NCBI GenBank assembly: GCA_030536995.1
Contig: JAUNOY010000012.1
Location: forward strand, 16,832-80,831
Direction: 5' to 3'
Source: Eubacteriales bacterium
GTDB lineage: Bacteria; Bacillota; Clostridia; Lachnospirales; Lachnospiraceae
Length of the DNA: 64,000 bases
This document shows, piece by piece, positions 8,417-15,976 of the stretch (its first letter is position 1; each line of letters starts with the position of its first letter). The notes beneath the pieces were generated by a model that did not search any database, was not told the origin of the DNA, and saw only the letters and a program-made list of their open reading frames with translations. The translations under genes and the position numbers were made by a program.

Positions 8417-9445
8417 GTGTTTCGAATGATTACTCTTCGAAATTCCTCCCCAACGGAGGTTACTGTTTTATCAAATTTATTTATTGACAACTATATGCCG
8501 AAAGCGAACGGCGAATTCGTCAAGGTTTACATCTATCTTCTCCGAACCCTCTCCTCCTGCGAAGAGCTCAGACTGGAGCAGATGGCAGACCGCCTTCTCT
8601 GTACAGAAAGAGATATTACCCGCGCCCTGAAATACTGGGAAGAAAAAGAACTGCTTTCACTGGAATGCAGCTCTCAGGGTGAACTTACCGGAATTCTTAT
8701 GAAGTCGCCATCTTCCGACTCCTCCTGCGCTCCTTTGCAGGAAACAGCACCTCCCGTGAAGACAACCTCTCTCACTGCAGACCGTGTGAAGGAACTGAAA
8801 CAGAACGAAGAAATCGTTCAGCTTCTTTATATAGCAGAACAATACCTTGGCAAAACTCTCACACCGGGCGAAATGAAAAAAATTCTGTTTTTCTACGATG
8901 AACTGAAGCTTTCCCCTGACCTAATCGAATATCTGATTGAATACAGTGTAAGCCGAGGGCGCAAAAGCATCCGTTACATCGAAACCGTGGCGATGGCATG
9001 GGCACAGGAAGGCATTACCAGTGTCGCAATGGCAAAAGAAGCCAATTCCCGCTATGCCAAAGAATATTATACCATCCTGAAAGCTATGGGAATCAGCAAC
9101 CGAAACCCTATCGATACCGAAGTTTCCTTTATAAACACATGGCTTCACGATTACGGATTTACTATGGATATCATTCAGGAAGCCTGCAGCCGGACCGTTC
9201 TCCAGACAGGACAGCCAAGTTTCCAATATGCAGATAAAATTCTCTCAGGATGGAAACATAAAAGTGTAAAGAATATAGAAGATATACGTCGCTTAGATGC
9301 CCAGCACAAGCAGCGAAAACTGGAAAAAAGTCGGCAGCAAAGCAGCGCCAGACAGCAAAAACCTTCCAATAATAACCGTTTCAATAATTTCCACCAGAGG
9401 GAATATGATTTCGATGAATATGAAAAAAAGCTGCTGAATCATTAA
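8417..9445 (+). CDS. dnaD: Tandem DnaD-domain replication protein
   Basis: This 342-residue protein acts, by family, in helicase loading during replication initiation or restart. Residues about 20-95 resemble a winged helix. Two DnaD domains follow (about 132-210 and 220-290), each ending in a Y-x-x-x-x-x-x-W signature (IRYIETVAMAW and FQYADKILSGW). The C-terminal tail is Lys/Gln/Ser-rich and ends in acidic, aromatic residues, as in DnaD tails that bind DNA. GTG at 8417 opens the frame; ATG at 8426 is an alternative, and the ribosome site is weak for both. It lies 44 bp before the DnaI-like loader gene and just after the DnaA-box cluster. Confidence 0.88.
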   Translation: MFRMITLRNSSPTEVTVLSNLFIDNYMPKANGEFVKVYIYLLRTLSSCEELRLEQMADRLLCTERDITRALKYWEEKELLSLECSSQGELTGILMKSPSSDSSCAPLQETAPPVKTTSLTADRVKELKQNEEIVQLLYIAEQYLGKTLTPGEMKKILFFYDELKLSPDLIEYLIEYSVSRGRKSIRYIETVAMAWAQEGITSVAMAKEANSRYAKEYYTILKAMGISNRNPIDTEVSFINTWLHDYGFTMDIIQEACSRTVLQTGQPSFQYADKILSGWKHKSVKNIEDIRRLDAQHKQRKLEKSRQQSSARQQKPSNNNRFNNFHQREYDFDEYEKKLLNH

Positions 9446-9489
9446 AGTATAACAAGCAGCAGGCAGCATAACAGAAAAGGAGTCAGCCT

Positions 9490-10476
9490 ATGCCTTTGCA
9501 AAATTTTCAGTATGATACTATCATGAGGGAATATAATAAGATACAGGCCAAAAATCGGCATCTTTTGGAAGTACGCACAAGAGAAGCCTATAACAAAATT
9601 CCCCGTCTCCGAGAAATAGATGAAGAAGTGGCCTCTTTAAGCGCTTCCAAAGCACGTGCTTTGTTGAGCGGAAGCAACGAAAGTCTCTCTGATCTAAGGG
9701 AATCCATAGCTCTTCTGGCACAGGAGCGTTCTGCTCTCCTTGCCTGCGGAGGTTATCCCGACAATTATCTGGAACTTCCCTATGACTGTTCTTTATGTCA
9801 GGATACCGGCTATGTAGGGAGCAAAAAATGCACCTGTTTTAAAAAAGCAGAGATAGAATTGCTCTATACACAGTCAAATTTGAAAGAAATTCTTAAAAAA
9901 GAGAACTTTGACCACTTTTCTTTTGATTACTATTCTGATACAATGAAGAACGAAGCAACAGGGCTCACCGAGCGACAGACTGCACGGCGCGCCTATGATA
10001 TAGCCAGAAGCTTTGTCAAAAATTTTGACACCTCCTTTGAGAATCTCTTTCTCTACGGGGATACGGGAGTTGGCAAAACATTTCTTTCCCACTGCATTGC
10101 CCATGAGCTTCTGGAATCTGCACATTGTGTTATGTATTTCTCTGCATTCGACCTTTTCGATCTCCTTGCAGGGTCTGCATTTTCCCGAAAGGAAGACACA
10201 AGCGCAGAGGAATTTGTTTTTGACAGCGATCTTCTGATTATTGACGACCTGGGAACTGAACTCACCAACAGTTTTGTCTCTTCCCAGTTGTTTTTGTGCA
10301 TTAATGAGAGGATTATGCGCAGAAAGCCAACAATTATTTCTACAAACCTGAAACTTGAAAACTTTTCGGAAACCTATTCCGAGAGAACTTTTTCCCGAAT
10401 CGCCAGCAATTACCATATGGTAAAATTAGTCGGGAAGGATATCCGAATACAGAAAATTTTTTTAGGAGGAAAATAA
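9490..10476 (+). CDS. dnaI: DnaI/DnaC-like replicative helicase loader ATPase
   Basis: The 328-residue AAA+ protein would load the replicative hexameric helicase. Residues 1-90 form a helical helicase-binding region. Cysteines 100, 103, 114 and 116 (CSLCQ...KCTC) look like a zinc site, as in Bacillus DnaI. Walker A is GDTGVGKT (190-197) and Walker B is LLIIDDLG (about 248-255), with sensor-like STNL and an arginine-rich SERTFSRI. ATG follows AAAAGGAG. Only 3 bp separate it from prs, whose ribosome site lies inside its 3' end. Confidence 0.92.
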   Translation: MPLQNFQYDTIMREYNKIQAKNRHLLEVRTREAYNKIPRLREIDEEVASLSASKARALLSGSNESLSDLRESIALLAQERSALLACGGYPDNYLELPYDCSLCQDTGYVGSKKCTCFKKAEIELLYTQSNLKEILKKENFDHFSFDYYSDTMKNEATGLTERQTARRAYDIARSFVKNFDTSFENLFLYGDTGVGKTFLSHCIAHELLESAHCVMYFSAFDLFDLLAGSAFSRKEDTSAEEFVFDSDLLIIDDLGTELTNSFVSSQLFLCINERIMRRKPTIISTNLKLENFSETYSERTFSRIASNYHMVKLVGKDIRIQKIFLGGK

Positions 10477-10479
10477 CGC

Positions 10480-11664
10480 ATGGCACAGGTAACTACAAAA
10501 GATTTAACTACACTCCCGGTTGGAAGACTTGGTCTGATACCATTAGTAAGCTGCAAGGATCTTGGTGACAAGGTAAACGACTGGCTTGTAAAGTGGCGTC
10601 ATGAACGTCAGCATAAAGAATTGGAATCCTTTGCGTTTGAAGGATATCAGCGAGATTCTTATGAAATCCAGGTTCAGAACGCCCGTTTCGGTTCCGGTGA
10701 AGCGAAATGCTCCATTTCCGAATCCGTTCGCGGCGACGATATCTATATCATGGTAGATGTATGCAACTACAGCATCACCTACTCCATCGGACAGTACACA
10801 AATCTGATGTCCCCTGATGACCATTTTCAGGATCTGAAACGTGTAATCGGCGCCATCAGCGGAAAGGCAAGAAGAATCAACGTAATCATGCCTTACCTCT
10901 ACGAGAGCCGCCAGAGCATTCGTCAGGGAAGAGAATCTCTTGACTGCGCTACCGCTCTTCAGGAACTGGTAAACATGGGTGTTGAGAACATCATTACTTT
11001 CGACGCACACGATGCACGTATTCAGAATGCCACACCTCTCCACGGCTTCGAAACTGTTCAGCCTTCCTATCAGTTTATCAAGGCTCTTCTCAAAAATGAA
11101 GAAGGTCTTCATATTGACAACGACCATTTTATGGTTGTCAGCCCTGATGAAGGAAGCATGAGCCGTGCCATTTATCTTGCAAATATTCTCGGCGTCGATA
11201 TGGGTATGTACTATAAACGTCTTGATTACTCCAAGCTGGTAAACGGACGTCATCCTATCGCAGCTTACGAGTTCCTTGGCCCTAACCTCAAAGGAAAGGA
11301 CGTTATGCTTGTAGATGATATGATTTCCTCAGGCTCTACCATCCTTAAAATCGCCTCTCTTCTGAAAGAAAGAGGAGCCGGCAGAATTTATATCTGCTCA
11401 ACTTTTGGTCTGTTTACAAACGGTCTGGAAAAATTCGATGAGGCACAGAAAAACGGCATATTTGACAAGCTCCTTACCACAAACCTGATTTATCAGGCTC
11501 CGGAGCTTCTTGCACGTGACTACTATATCACCTGTGATATGAGCAAATATATCGCTCTGATCATTGACACTCTGAACCACGACTTATCTGTCAGCCATCT
11601 TCTCAATCCTGTTGACAGAATTAAACGCTGCGTAAACAACTACATGGCACAGTATGAAAAATAA
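10480..11664 (+). CDS. prs: Divergent ribose-phosphate pyrophosphokinase
   Basis: The 394-residue product resembles PRPP synthetase but is about 75 residues longer than the usual form. It keeps FGSGEAKCSISESVRG (70-85; compare FSDGE...ESVRG), ESRQSIRQGRE where the family has ARQDRK, FDAHD in place of DLH, and the PRPP loop VDDMISSGST (278-287). The expected reaction is ATP plus ribose-5-phosphate to PRPP and AMP, feeding purine, pyrimidine, NAD and His synthesis. The altered ATP-binding segment means catalysis is inferred, not shown. It is last in the dnaD-dnaI-prs unit, closed by a perfect hairpin. Confidence 0.82.
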   Translation: MAQVTTKDLTTLPVGRLGLIPLVSCKDLGDKVNDWLVKWRHERQHKELESFAFEGYQRDSYEIQVQNARFGSGEAKCSISESVRGDDIYIMVDVCNYSITYSIGQYTNLMSPDDHFQDLKRVIGAISGKARRINVIMPYLYESRQSIRQGRESLDCATALQELVNMGVENIITFDAHDARIQNATPLHGFETVQPSYQFIKALLKNEEGLHIDNDHFMVVSPDEGSMSRAIYLANILGVDMGMYYKRLDYSKLVNGRHPIAAYEFLGPNLKGKDVMLVDDMISSGSTILKIASLLKERGAGRIYICSTFGLFTNGLEKFDEAQKNGIFDKLLTTNLIYQAPELLARDYYITCDMSKYIALIIDTLNHDLSVSHLLNPVDRIKRCVNNYMAQYEK

Positions 11665-11672
11665 GACTTGAT

Positions 11673-11711
11673 AAAGAACAGACGGCTTCCATTGGAAGCC
11701 GTCTGTTCTTT
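11673..11711. terminator. Perfect 18-bp hairpin between convergent genes
   Basis: The repeat 11673-11690 pairs perfectly with 11694-11711 around a 3-nt loop. A/T runs at both stem ends allow termination from both sides, of prs (plus) and the YhaN-like gene (minus). Confidence 0.85.
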
Positions 11712-11718
11712 ATTACTT

Positions 11719-13272
11719 TTATTCTTTTGTCAACAGAAGTTTATTATAGGGAATCCCTTCTTTTTCCAGAATTTCCATTTCCCGCTTATGGCAGGTACTG
11801 ATAATAATCTGTTTCTGCTCTTTATGCAGCCATCTGAGAACTGCTGCCAGGCGCTCCTCATCGTACATGCCAAAAACATCGTCGAGGATTACAGGAAATG
11901 GCTCTGAGCCGCACAGAAGCTCTCCTGCTGCCATTCTCAGGGCAAAATAAATCTGTTCCATAGTACCACGGCTCAAGCGCTCCAGCGGCACTGTACGGTC
12001 ACTGGTATTTACCGTCATATGAAAGTTCCTGTCCATCAGAACTTCCTGATATTTACCACCTGTAATTTCACTGAGAATCTGAGATGTCCGTTTCTTCAGG
12101 CGGATCCCAACCTGATCATGGATATTTCCCGAAAGAGCCGCGATTGTATCCATAGCCATATTAATCGCCCGAATTTCCATTTCCTCCAAGCTGGGCAGAT
12201 ATGCATTTTCCACATATTCCTTATATTCCGCCTGGAGATTTCGAAATGCTGTTTCTTTCTCATTACAGGCTTCTCCAAGCGTTTCTTTATTCCATTTAAT
12301 TTTTTCCTGCTTGGAAAGCCATCTTGCTTTCAGTCGTGTCCTGCGCTCCAGTTCCTCACCCAGCCGGATATTATACACAAATCCCGCTGCCGAAAGAACG
12401 ATTCCTGCTGCAATACACAAAATTCCCGGAATCAGCATGTCCATAGCCGCAATAAGCGCAGCTCCGCTTCCTGCCCCTGCAAAAAGAGCAAGAACGGTTC
12501 CCATTCCCACAACTGCTTTTTTTCCGCGAATTTTGTCAATCCTCTCATCAAGGATCGCCTCTCCGTCATCCTCTCCCGGTTTCATACGGAGAGATTCCTC
12601 TTTCTTTTCCACCTGAGCGCTTTTTTCCCGAAGCTCCTCCAGTTCTCCCCGAAGGTACTCTATTTTTGTCCCGATTTTCTCTTGCTCTTTTTCCAGTTCC
12701 TTTTTCTTACGGTCTTCCTGAACCTGAAAGCCTTTTCTGGACATTTTCAACATCTGCATGGCCCGCCCCAGATCAATAGAATTATCTCCTGTCCCCTGAT
12801 AACTAGCCATATAATTCTGAAGCTCACGCACAAGATCCTGACCTGTAACACTCTTTAACTGCGCCACAGAAACAGTATTGTCATATACCGCCTCGCTGAC
12901 GCCCAATATTCCCTCTACTGTCCCCTGCTCAGGGTCCAGCAGACTTCCGTCATCCTCGCACAGAAGCTCTCCCTGCACATTCGCTCTGGAAAAATTCCTC
13001 ATAAGTCGGAAATTTCTGCCTTTGTGCGAAAACCACATGATCCCGCCGTATACGGAAGGATTTTCCCACGGCTCATAACTGGAATACGCATCGTTTCTCG
13101 CTGCTTTTCCCCTCATTCTAGTCATCCCGTACAGCATTCCCTTAATAAAAGTATGCACCGTAGTCTTTCCGCTTTCATTTTCACCGTAAAGCACGTTTAT
13201 TCCCGGAGAAAACGAAAGTGTCCGGTCGTGGATTTTACCGAAATTCTTAATAACCAATTGTCTGATAATCAT
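11719..13272 (-). CDS. YhaN-like SMC/SbcC-type ATPase with central membrane hairpin
   Basis: This 517-residue ABC-type ATPase has a split head. Walker A GENESGKTT (about 30-38) is N-terminal, and the signature LSRGTMEQ and Walker B PVILDDVF are C-terminal. Between them lie two coiled-coil arms (about 185-245 and 305-370). At the turn of the coil, where Rad50 has a zinc hook, residues about 256-303 are two hydrophobic segments rich in Ala, Gly and Leu, which look like a membrane hairpin. That architecture is known for YhaN. With the SbcD-like nuclease gene 21 bp upstream, it should form a DNA-end-processing complex, possibly at the membrane. Confidence 0.85.
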   Translation of the reverse strand: MIIRQLVIKNFGKIHDRTLSFSPGINVLYGENESGKTTVHTFIKGMLYGMTRMRGKAARNDAYSSYEPWENPSVYGGIMWFSHKGRNFRLMRNFSRANVQGELLCEDDGSLLDPEQGTVEGILGVSEAVYDNTVSVAQLKSVTGQDLVRELQNYMASYQGTGDNSIDLGRAMQMLKMSRKGFQVQEDRKKKELEKEQEKIGTKIEYLRGELEELREKSAQVEKKEESLRMKPGEDDGEAILDERIDKIRGKKAVVGMGTVLALFAGAGSGAALIAAMDMLIPGILCIAAGIVLSAAGFVYNIRLGEELERRTRLKARWLSKQEKIKWNKETLGEACNEKETAFRNLQAEYKEYVENAYLPSLEEMEIRAINMAMDTIAALSGNIHDQVGIRLKKRTSQILSEITGGKYQEVLMDRNFHMTVNTSDRTVPLERLSRGTMEQIYFALRMAAGELLCGSEPFPVILDDVFGMYDEERLAAVLRWLHKEQKQIIISTCHKREMEILEKEGIPYNKLLLTKE

Positions 13273-13293
13273 ATTTTCCTAATCACCTGTCTG

Positions 13294-14346
13294 TTATCTG
13301 CTTGTCTCAAGCAACGCCTGAAGCCCGTAATACAGAGCCTTTTCTTCCACCACATTCCTGTCACGAGCAAGAAAAAAGCTGATGTAATCGCCAATCAGCG
13401 TACCGCTGTACTGCTTACCCAGCTCCTCCAGGTTATAAGACGGTCTGGACTCATCCAGAATCTCTGTCACATTCCCCAGAGACTTTAGCTTTTCCGGAAT
13501 CAGAAGAAGTTCCGGCGCGCGGTCACCTTTCAGAATTACGCGAAAAATATTACATCTGCCTCTTTTGCCCATCTCAGCGTCAAGCGCATCTTCAAGAGAC
13601 GCCTGTGTAGAATCCTCATTCAGCGTCAGAATAATCTGTTCATAGGAACTTGATGCAAAAGGCACGAAGTTTGTACGAAGTCTTCCGTTCTCCAGATGCC
13701 CCTCAACATAGCCGTGCGCTCCCAGGTCATTTCTGTCAATAGGCTCCAGAGCCCCTGAATATGCTGCCTTATCTCTCAAAATAATCTGAGGCTTATGAAT
13801 ATGCCCCATAGCAATATAATCAAAGCCTGATGCAGATATGCCCTTTACATTCATAGGTATGTGCTGTGCATCTCCTCCATGCGCCAGAAGAATATGAAGC
13901 CCTTCTCCGTCTTTAGGACGCAGATCGTCATAAAGAGGCGCCGTAATCTCCTGATGCTCATAGCTCAGACCGTACACATACACATCAAGCTTTTCATCCT
14001 TTACACAAACCGGTTTCTCTTCTTTAAAAAAGGTTACATTACTCTCCCACTGAAAGTCTCTGTAAAAAGATCCCGGCTTTATATAATCATGGTTTCCGGC
14101 CATCAGATAGACTCTCGTCTCAGGAATGGTGGAAAACAAATAATTTACTTCTTTTAATTCCCTTAAAAGAGGCTGACGGTGAAACAAATCTCCCGCTATA
14201 AACAGCAAATCCACCGGATTCTCACGGATAACCGCAATAACCCGGCGGAAAGTTTCCCAGATTTGTCCCTCCCGCCAACTGCTCCAGGTACAGCCCCTGT
14301 CAGGGACTGCACCCAAATGTACATCTGCAAGATGAATAAATCTCAT
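13294..14346 (-). CDS. SbcD/YhaO-like metallophosphoesterase nuclease
   Basis: The 350-residue protein belongs to the Mre11/SbcD calcineurin-like phosphoesterases. Metal-binding motifs run in order: DVHLG, AGDLFH, MAGNHDY, LAHGG and MGHIHKP. The C-terminal 100 residues form a capping region that contacts the ATPase partner. Its neighbour is the YhaN-like ATPase 21 bp downstream, so this is the nuclease half of an SbcCD-type pair, closer to YhaO than to classic SbcD. ATG at 14346 follows AGAGAG. It lies 29 bp after asnS, probably on the same transcript. Confidence 0.88.
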   Translation of the reverse strand: MRFIHLADVHLGAVPDRGCTWSSWREGQIWETFRRVIAVIRENPVDLLFIAGDLFHRQPLLRELKEVNYLFSTIPETRVYLMAGNHDYIKPGSFYRDFQWESNVTFFKEEKPVCVKDEKLDVYVYGLSYEHQEITAPLYDDLRPKDGEGLHILLAHGGDAQHIPMNVKGISASGFDYIAMGHIHKPQIILRDKAAYSGALEPIDRNDLGAHGYVEGHLENGRLRTNFVPFASSSYEQIILTLNEDSTQASLEDALDAEMGKRGRCNIFRVILKGDRAPELLLIPEKLKSLGNVTEILDESRPSYNLEELGKQYSGTLIGDYISFFLARDRNVVEEKALYYGLQALLETSR

Positions 14347-14375
14347 GCCAATCTCTCTTTCTTATTCAAACCTGA

Positions 14376-15767
14376 TTATAAATCACAGTTCTTAACTGTT
14401 CTTGGGAACGGAACAACGTCACGGATATTGCCCATACCTGTCAGATACATCACGCAGCGTTCAAATCCAAGTCCAAAGCCTGCATGACGGGTAGAACCGT
14501 ATTTACGCAGGTCAAGATAGAACTGATAATCTTCTGCTTTCAGTCCAAGCTCGTCCATACGGTTTTTCAGCTTGTCGTAATCGTCCTCTCTCTGGCTTCC
14601 GCCGATGATTTCTCCAATTCCCGGAACAAGACAGTCCATAGCGGCAACTGTCTTTCCATCCTCATTAAGCTTCATATAGAAAGCCTTGATTTCCTTCGGG
14701 TAGTCTGTTACAAAAACAGGTTTCTTGAAAATCTCCTCTGTCAGATAACGCTCATGCTCTGTCTGCAGATCGCAGCCCCAGAATACCTTGTAGTCAAATT
14801 TATCGTTATTTTTCTCAAGAAGTTCCACTGCCTCTGTGTATGTCACACGCGCAAAATCAGATGTCATAACATGGTTCAGTCTGTCAAGAAGCCCTTTATC
14901 TACAAAAGAGTTGAAGAAGTTCATCTCCTCCGGAGCATTCTCAAGAACATAACGAATCACATATTTCAGCATAGATTCTGCCAGATCCATGTTATCTTCC
15001 AGATCTGCAAAAGCGATTTCCGGCTCAATCATCCAGAACTCTGCTGCATGACGTGTTGTATTGGAGTTTTCAGCACGGAATGTCGGTCCAAATGTATAAA
15101 CATTACGGAATGCCTGAGCGAATGTCTCACAGTTAAGCTGACCGCTTACAGTAAGGTTTGTCTCCTTGCCGAAAAAGTCCTGTGTATAATCAATATTTCC
15201 ATCCTCTGTCATTGGAATGTTCTTCATATCCATAGTTGTAACCTGGAACATCTCTCCTGCGCCCTCACAGTCGCTTCCTGTGATAAGCGGAGTATGGACA
15301 TAAACGAATCCTCTCTCCTGGAAGAACTGGTGGATTGCATATGCGCAGAGGGAACGCACACGAAAAACAGCCTGGAATGTATTGGTTCTCTGGCGAAGAT
15401 GTGTCATTGTCCTCAGAAACTCAAGGCTGTGACGTTTCTTCTGCAGCGGATAATCGGATGCGGAAGCACCTTCTACAGTTACCTCTGTCGCCTGAATCTC
15501 GAACGGCTGCTTCGCCTGAGGAGTTGCCACCAGAGTACCCTTTACGATAATCGCAGCGCCAACATTTAATTTACAGATTTCTGCGAAATTCTCCATGCTG
15601 TCATGGTAAACAATCTGTAATGTTTCAAAGAAAGTACCATCGTGAAGTACGATAAATCCGAAAGTCTTGGAATCACGGACACTGCGTACCCATCCTCCTA
15701 CGGTCACTTCTTTGTCCAGGAATTTCTCCCGTTCTCTGTAAATCTCTTTTACTGTAGTCAACTTCAT
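14376..15767 (-). CDS. asnS: Asparaginyl-tRNA synthetase
   Basis: This 463-residue class IIb synthetase charges tRNA-Asn. An N-terminal OB-fold anticodon-binding domain (about 1-105, with [14 protein letters not shown]) precedes the catalytic core. Motif 2 contains [17 protein letters not shown], with the NTTRH run typical of AsnRS rather than AspRS, and motif 3 contains [12 protein letters not shown]. The ATG at 15767 is preferred over one 39 bp upstream because AGAGGA sits just before it. I see no T-box leader in the upstream 110 bp. Confidence 0.96.
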   Translation of the reverse strand: MKLTTVKEIYREREKFLDKEVTVGGWVRSVRDSKTFGFIVLHDGTFFETLQIVYHDSMENFAEICKLNVGAAIIVKGTLVATPQAKQPFEIQATEVTVEGASASDYPLQKKRHSLEFLRTMTHLRQRTNTFQAVFRVRSLCAYAIHQFFQERGFVYVHTPLITGSDCEGAGEMFQVTTMDMKNIPMTEDGNIDYTQDFFGKETNLTVSGQLNCETFAQAFRNVYTFGPTFRAENSNTTRHAAEFWMIEPEIAFADLEDNMDLAESMLKYVIRYVLENAPEEMNFFNSFVDKGLLDRLNHVMTSDFARVTYTEAVELLEKNNDKFDYKVFWGCDLQTEHERYLTEEIFKKPVFVTDYPKEIKAFYMKLNEDGKTVAAMDCLVPGIGEIIGGSQREDDYDKLKNRMDELGLKAEDYQFYLDLRKYGSTRHAGFGLGFERCVMYLTGMGNIRDVVPFPRTVKNCDL

Positions 15768-15845
15768 ATCTATTCCTCTTTCCTCATAAAAATTATATTT
15801 TATCACGCCCCTGCGAGGCTGTTTATTAACTGTTTTACTGATAAG

Positions 15846-15887
15846 AACAAAAGGCGAAACGGTGTTCCAATAACAACCGTTTCGCCT
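15846..15887 (-). terminator. Terminator after the SGNH protein gene
   Basis: On the minus strand a stem of about 12 bp (AGGCGAAACGGT pairing with ACCGTTTCGCCT, 15852-15887) is followed by TTTTGTT. It lies between the secreted SGNH gene and asnS and separates their transcripts. Confidence 0.8.
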
Positions 15888-15976
15888 ATTATAGACTATT
15901 CCAGAGTATCATGCAAGGAGTATCCGGCGATTTTTACAGATTGTTGCTGTTTACTCCGTTCACAATAACTTCAGAT

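Noticed and set aside
12019-12858. 279-codon plus-strand open frame inside the YhaN-like gene
   Set aside because: Antisense to a motif-complete ATPase; low-complexity product without a ribosome site.
14484-15569. 361-codon plus-strand open frame inside asnS
   Set aside because: Antisense shadow of asnS; Cys/His-rich product without known motifs.
15768-15851. T-box leader for asnS
   Set aside because: No Stem I marks, no T-box sequence and no antiterminator pair in the short upstream region.
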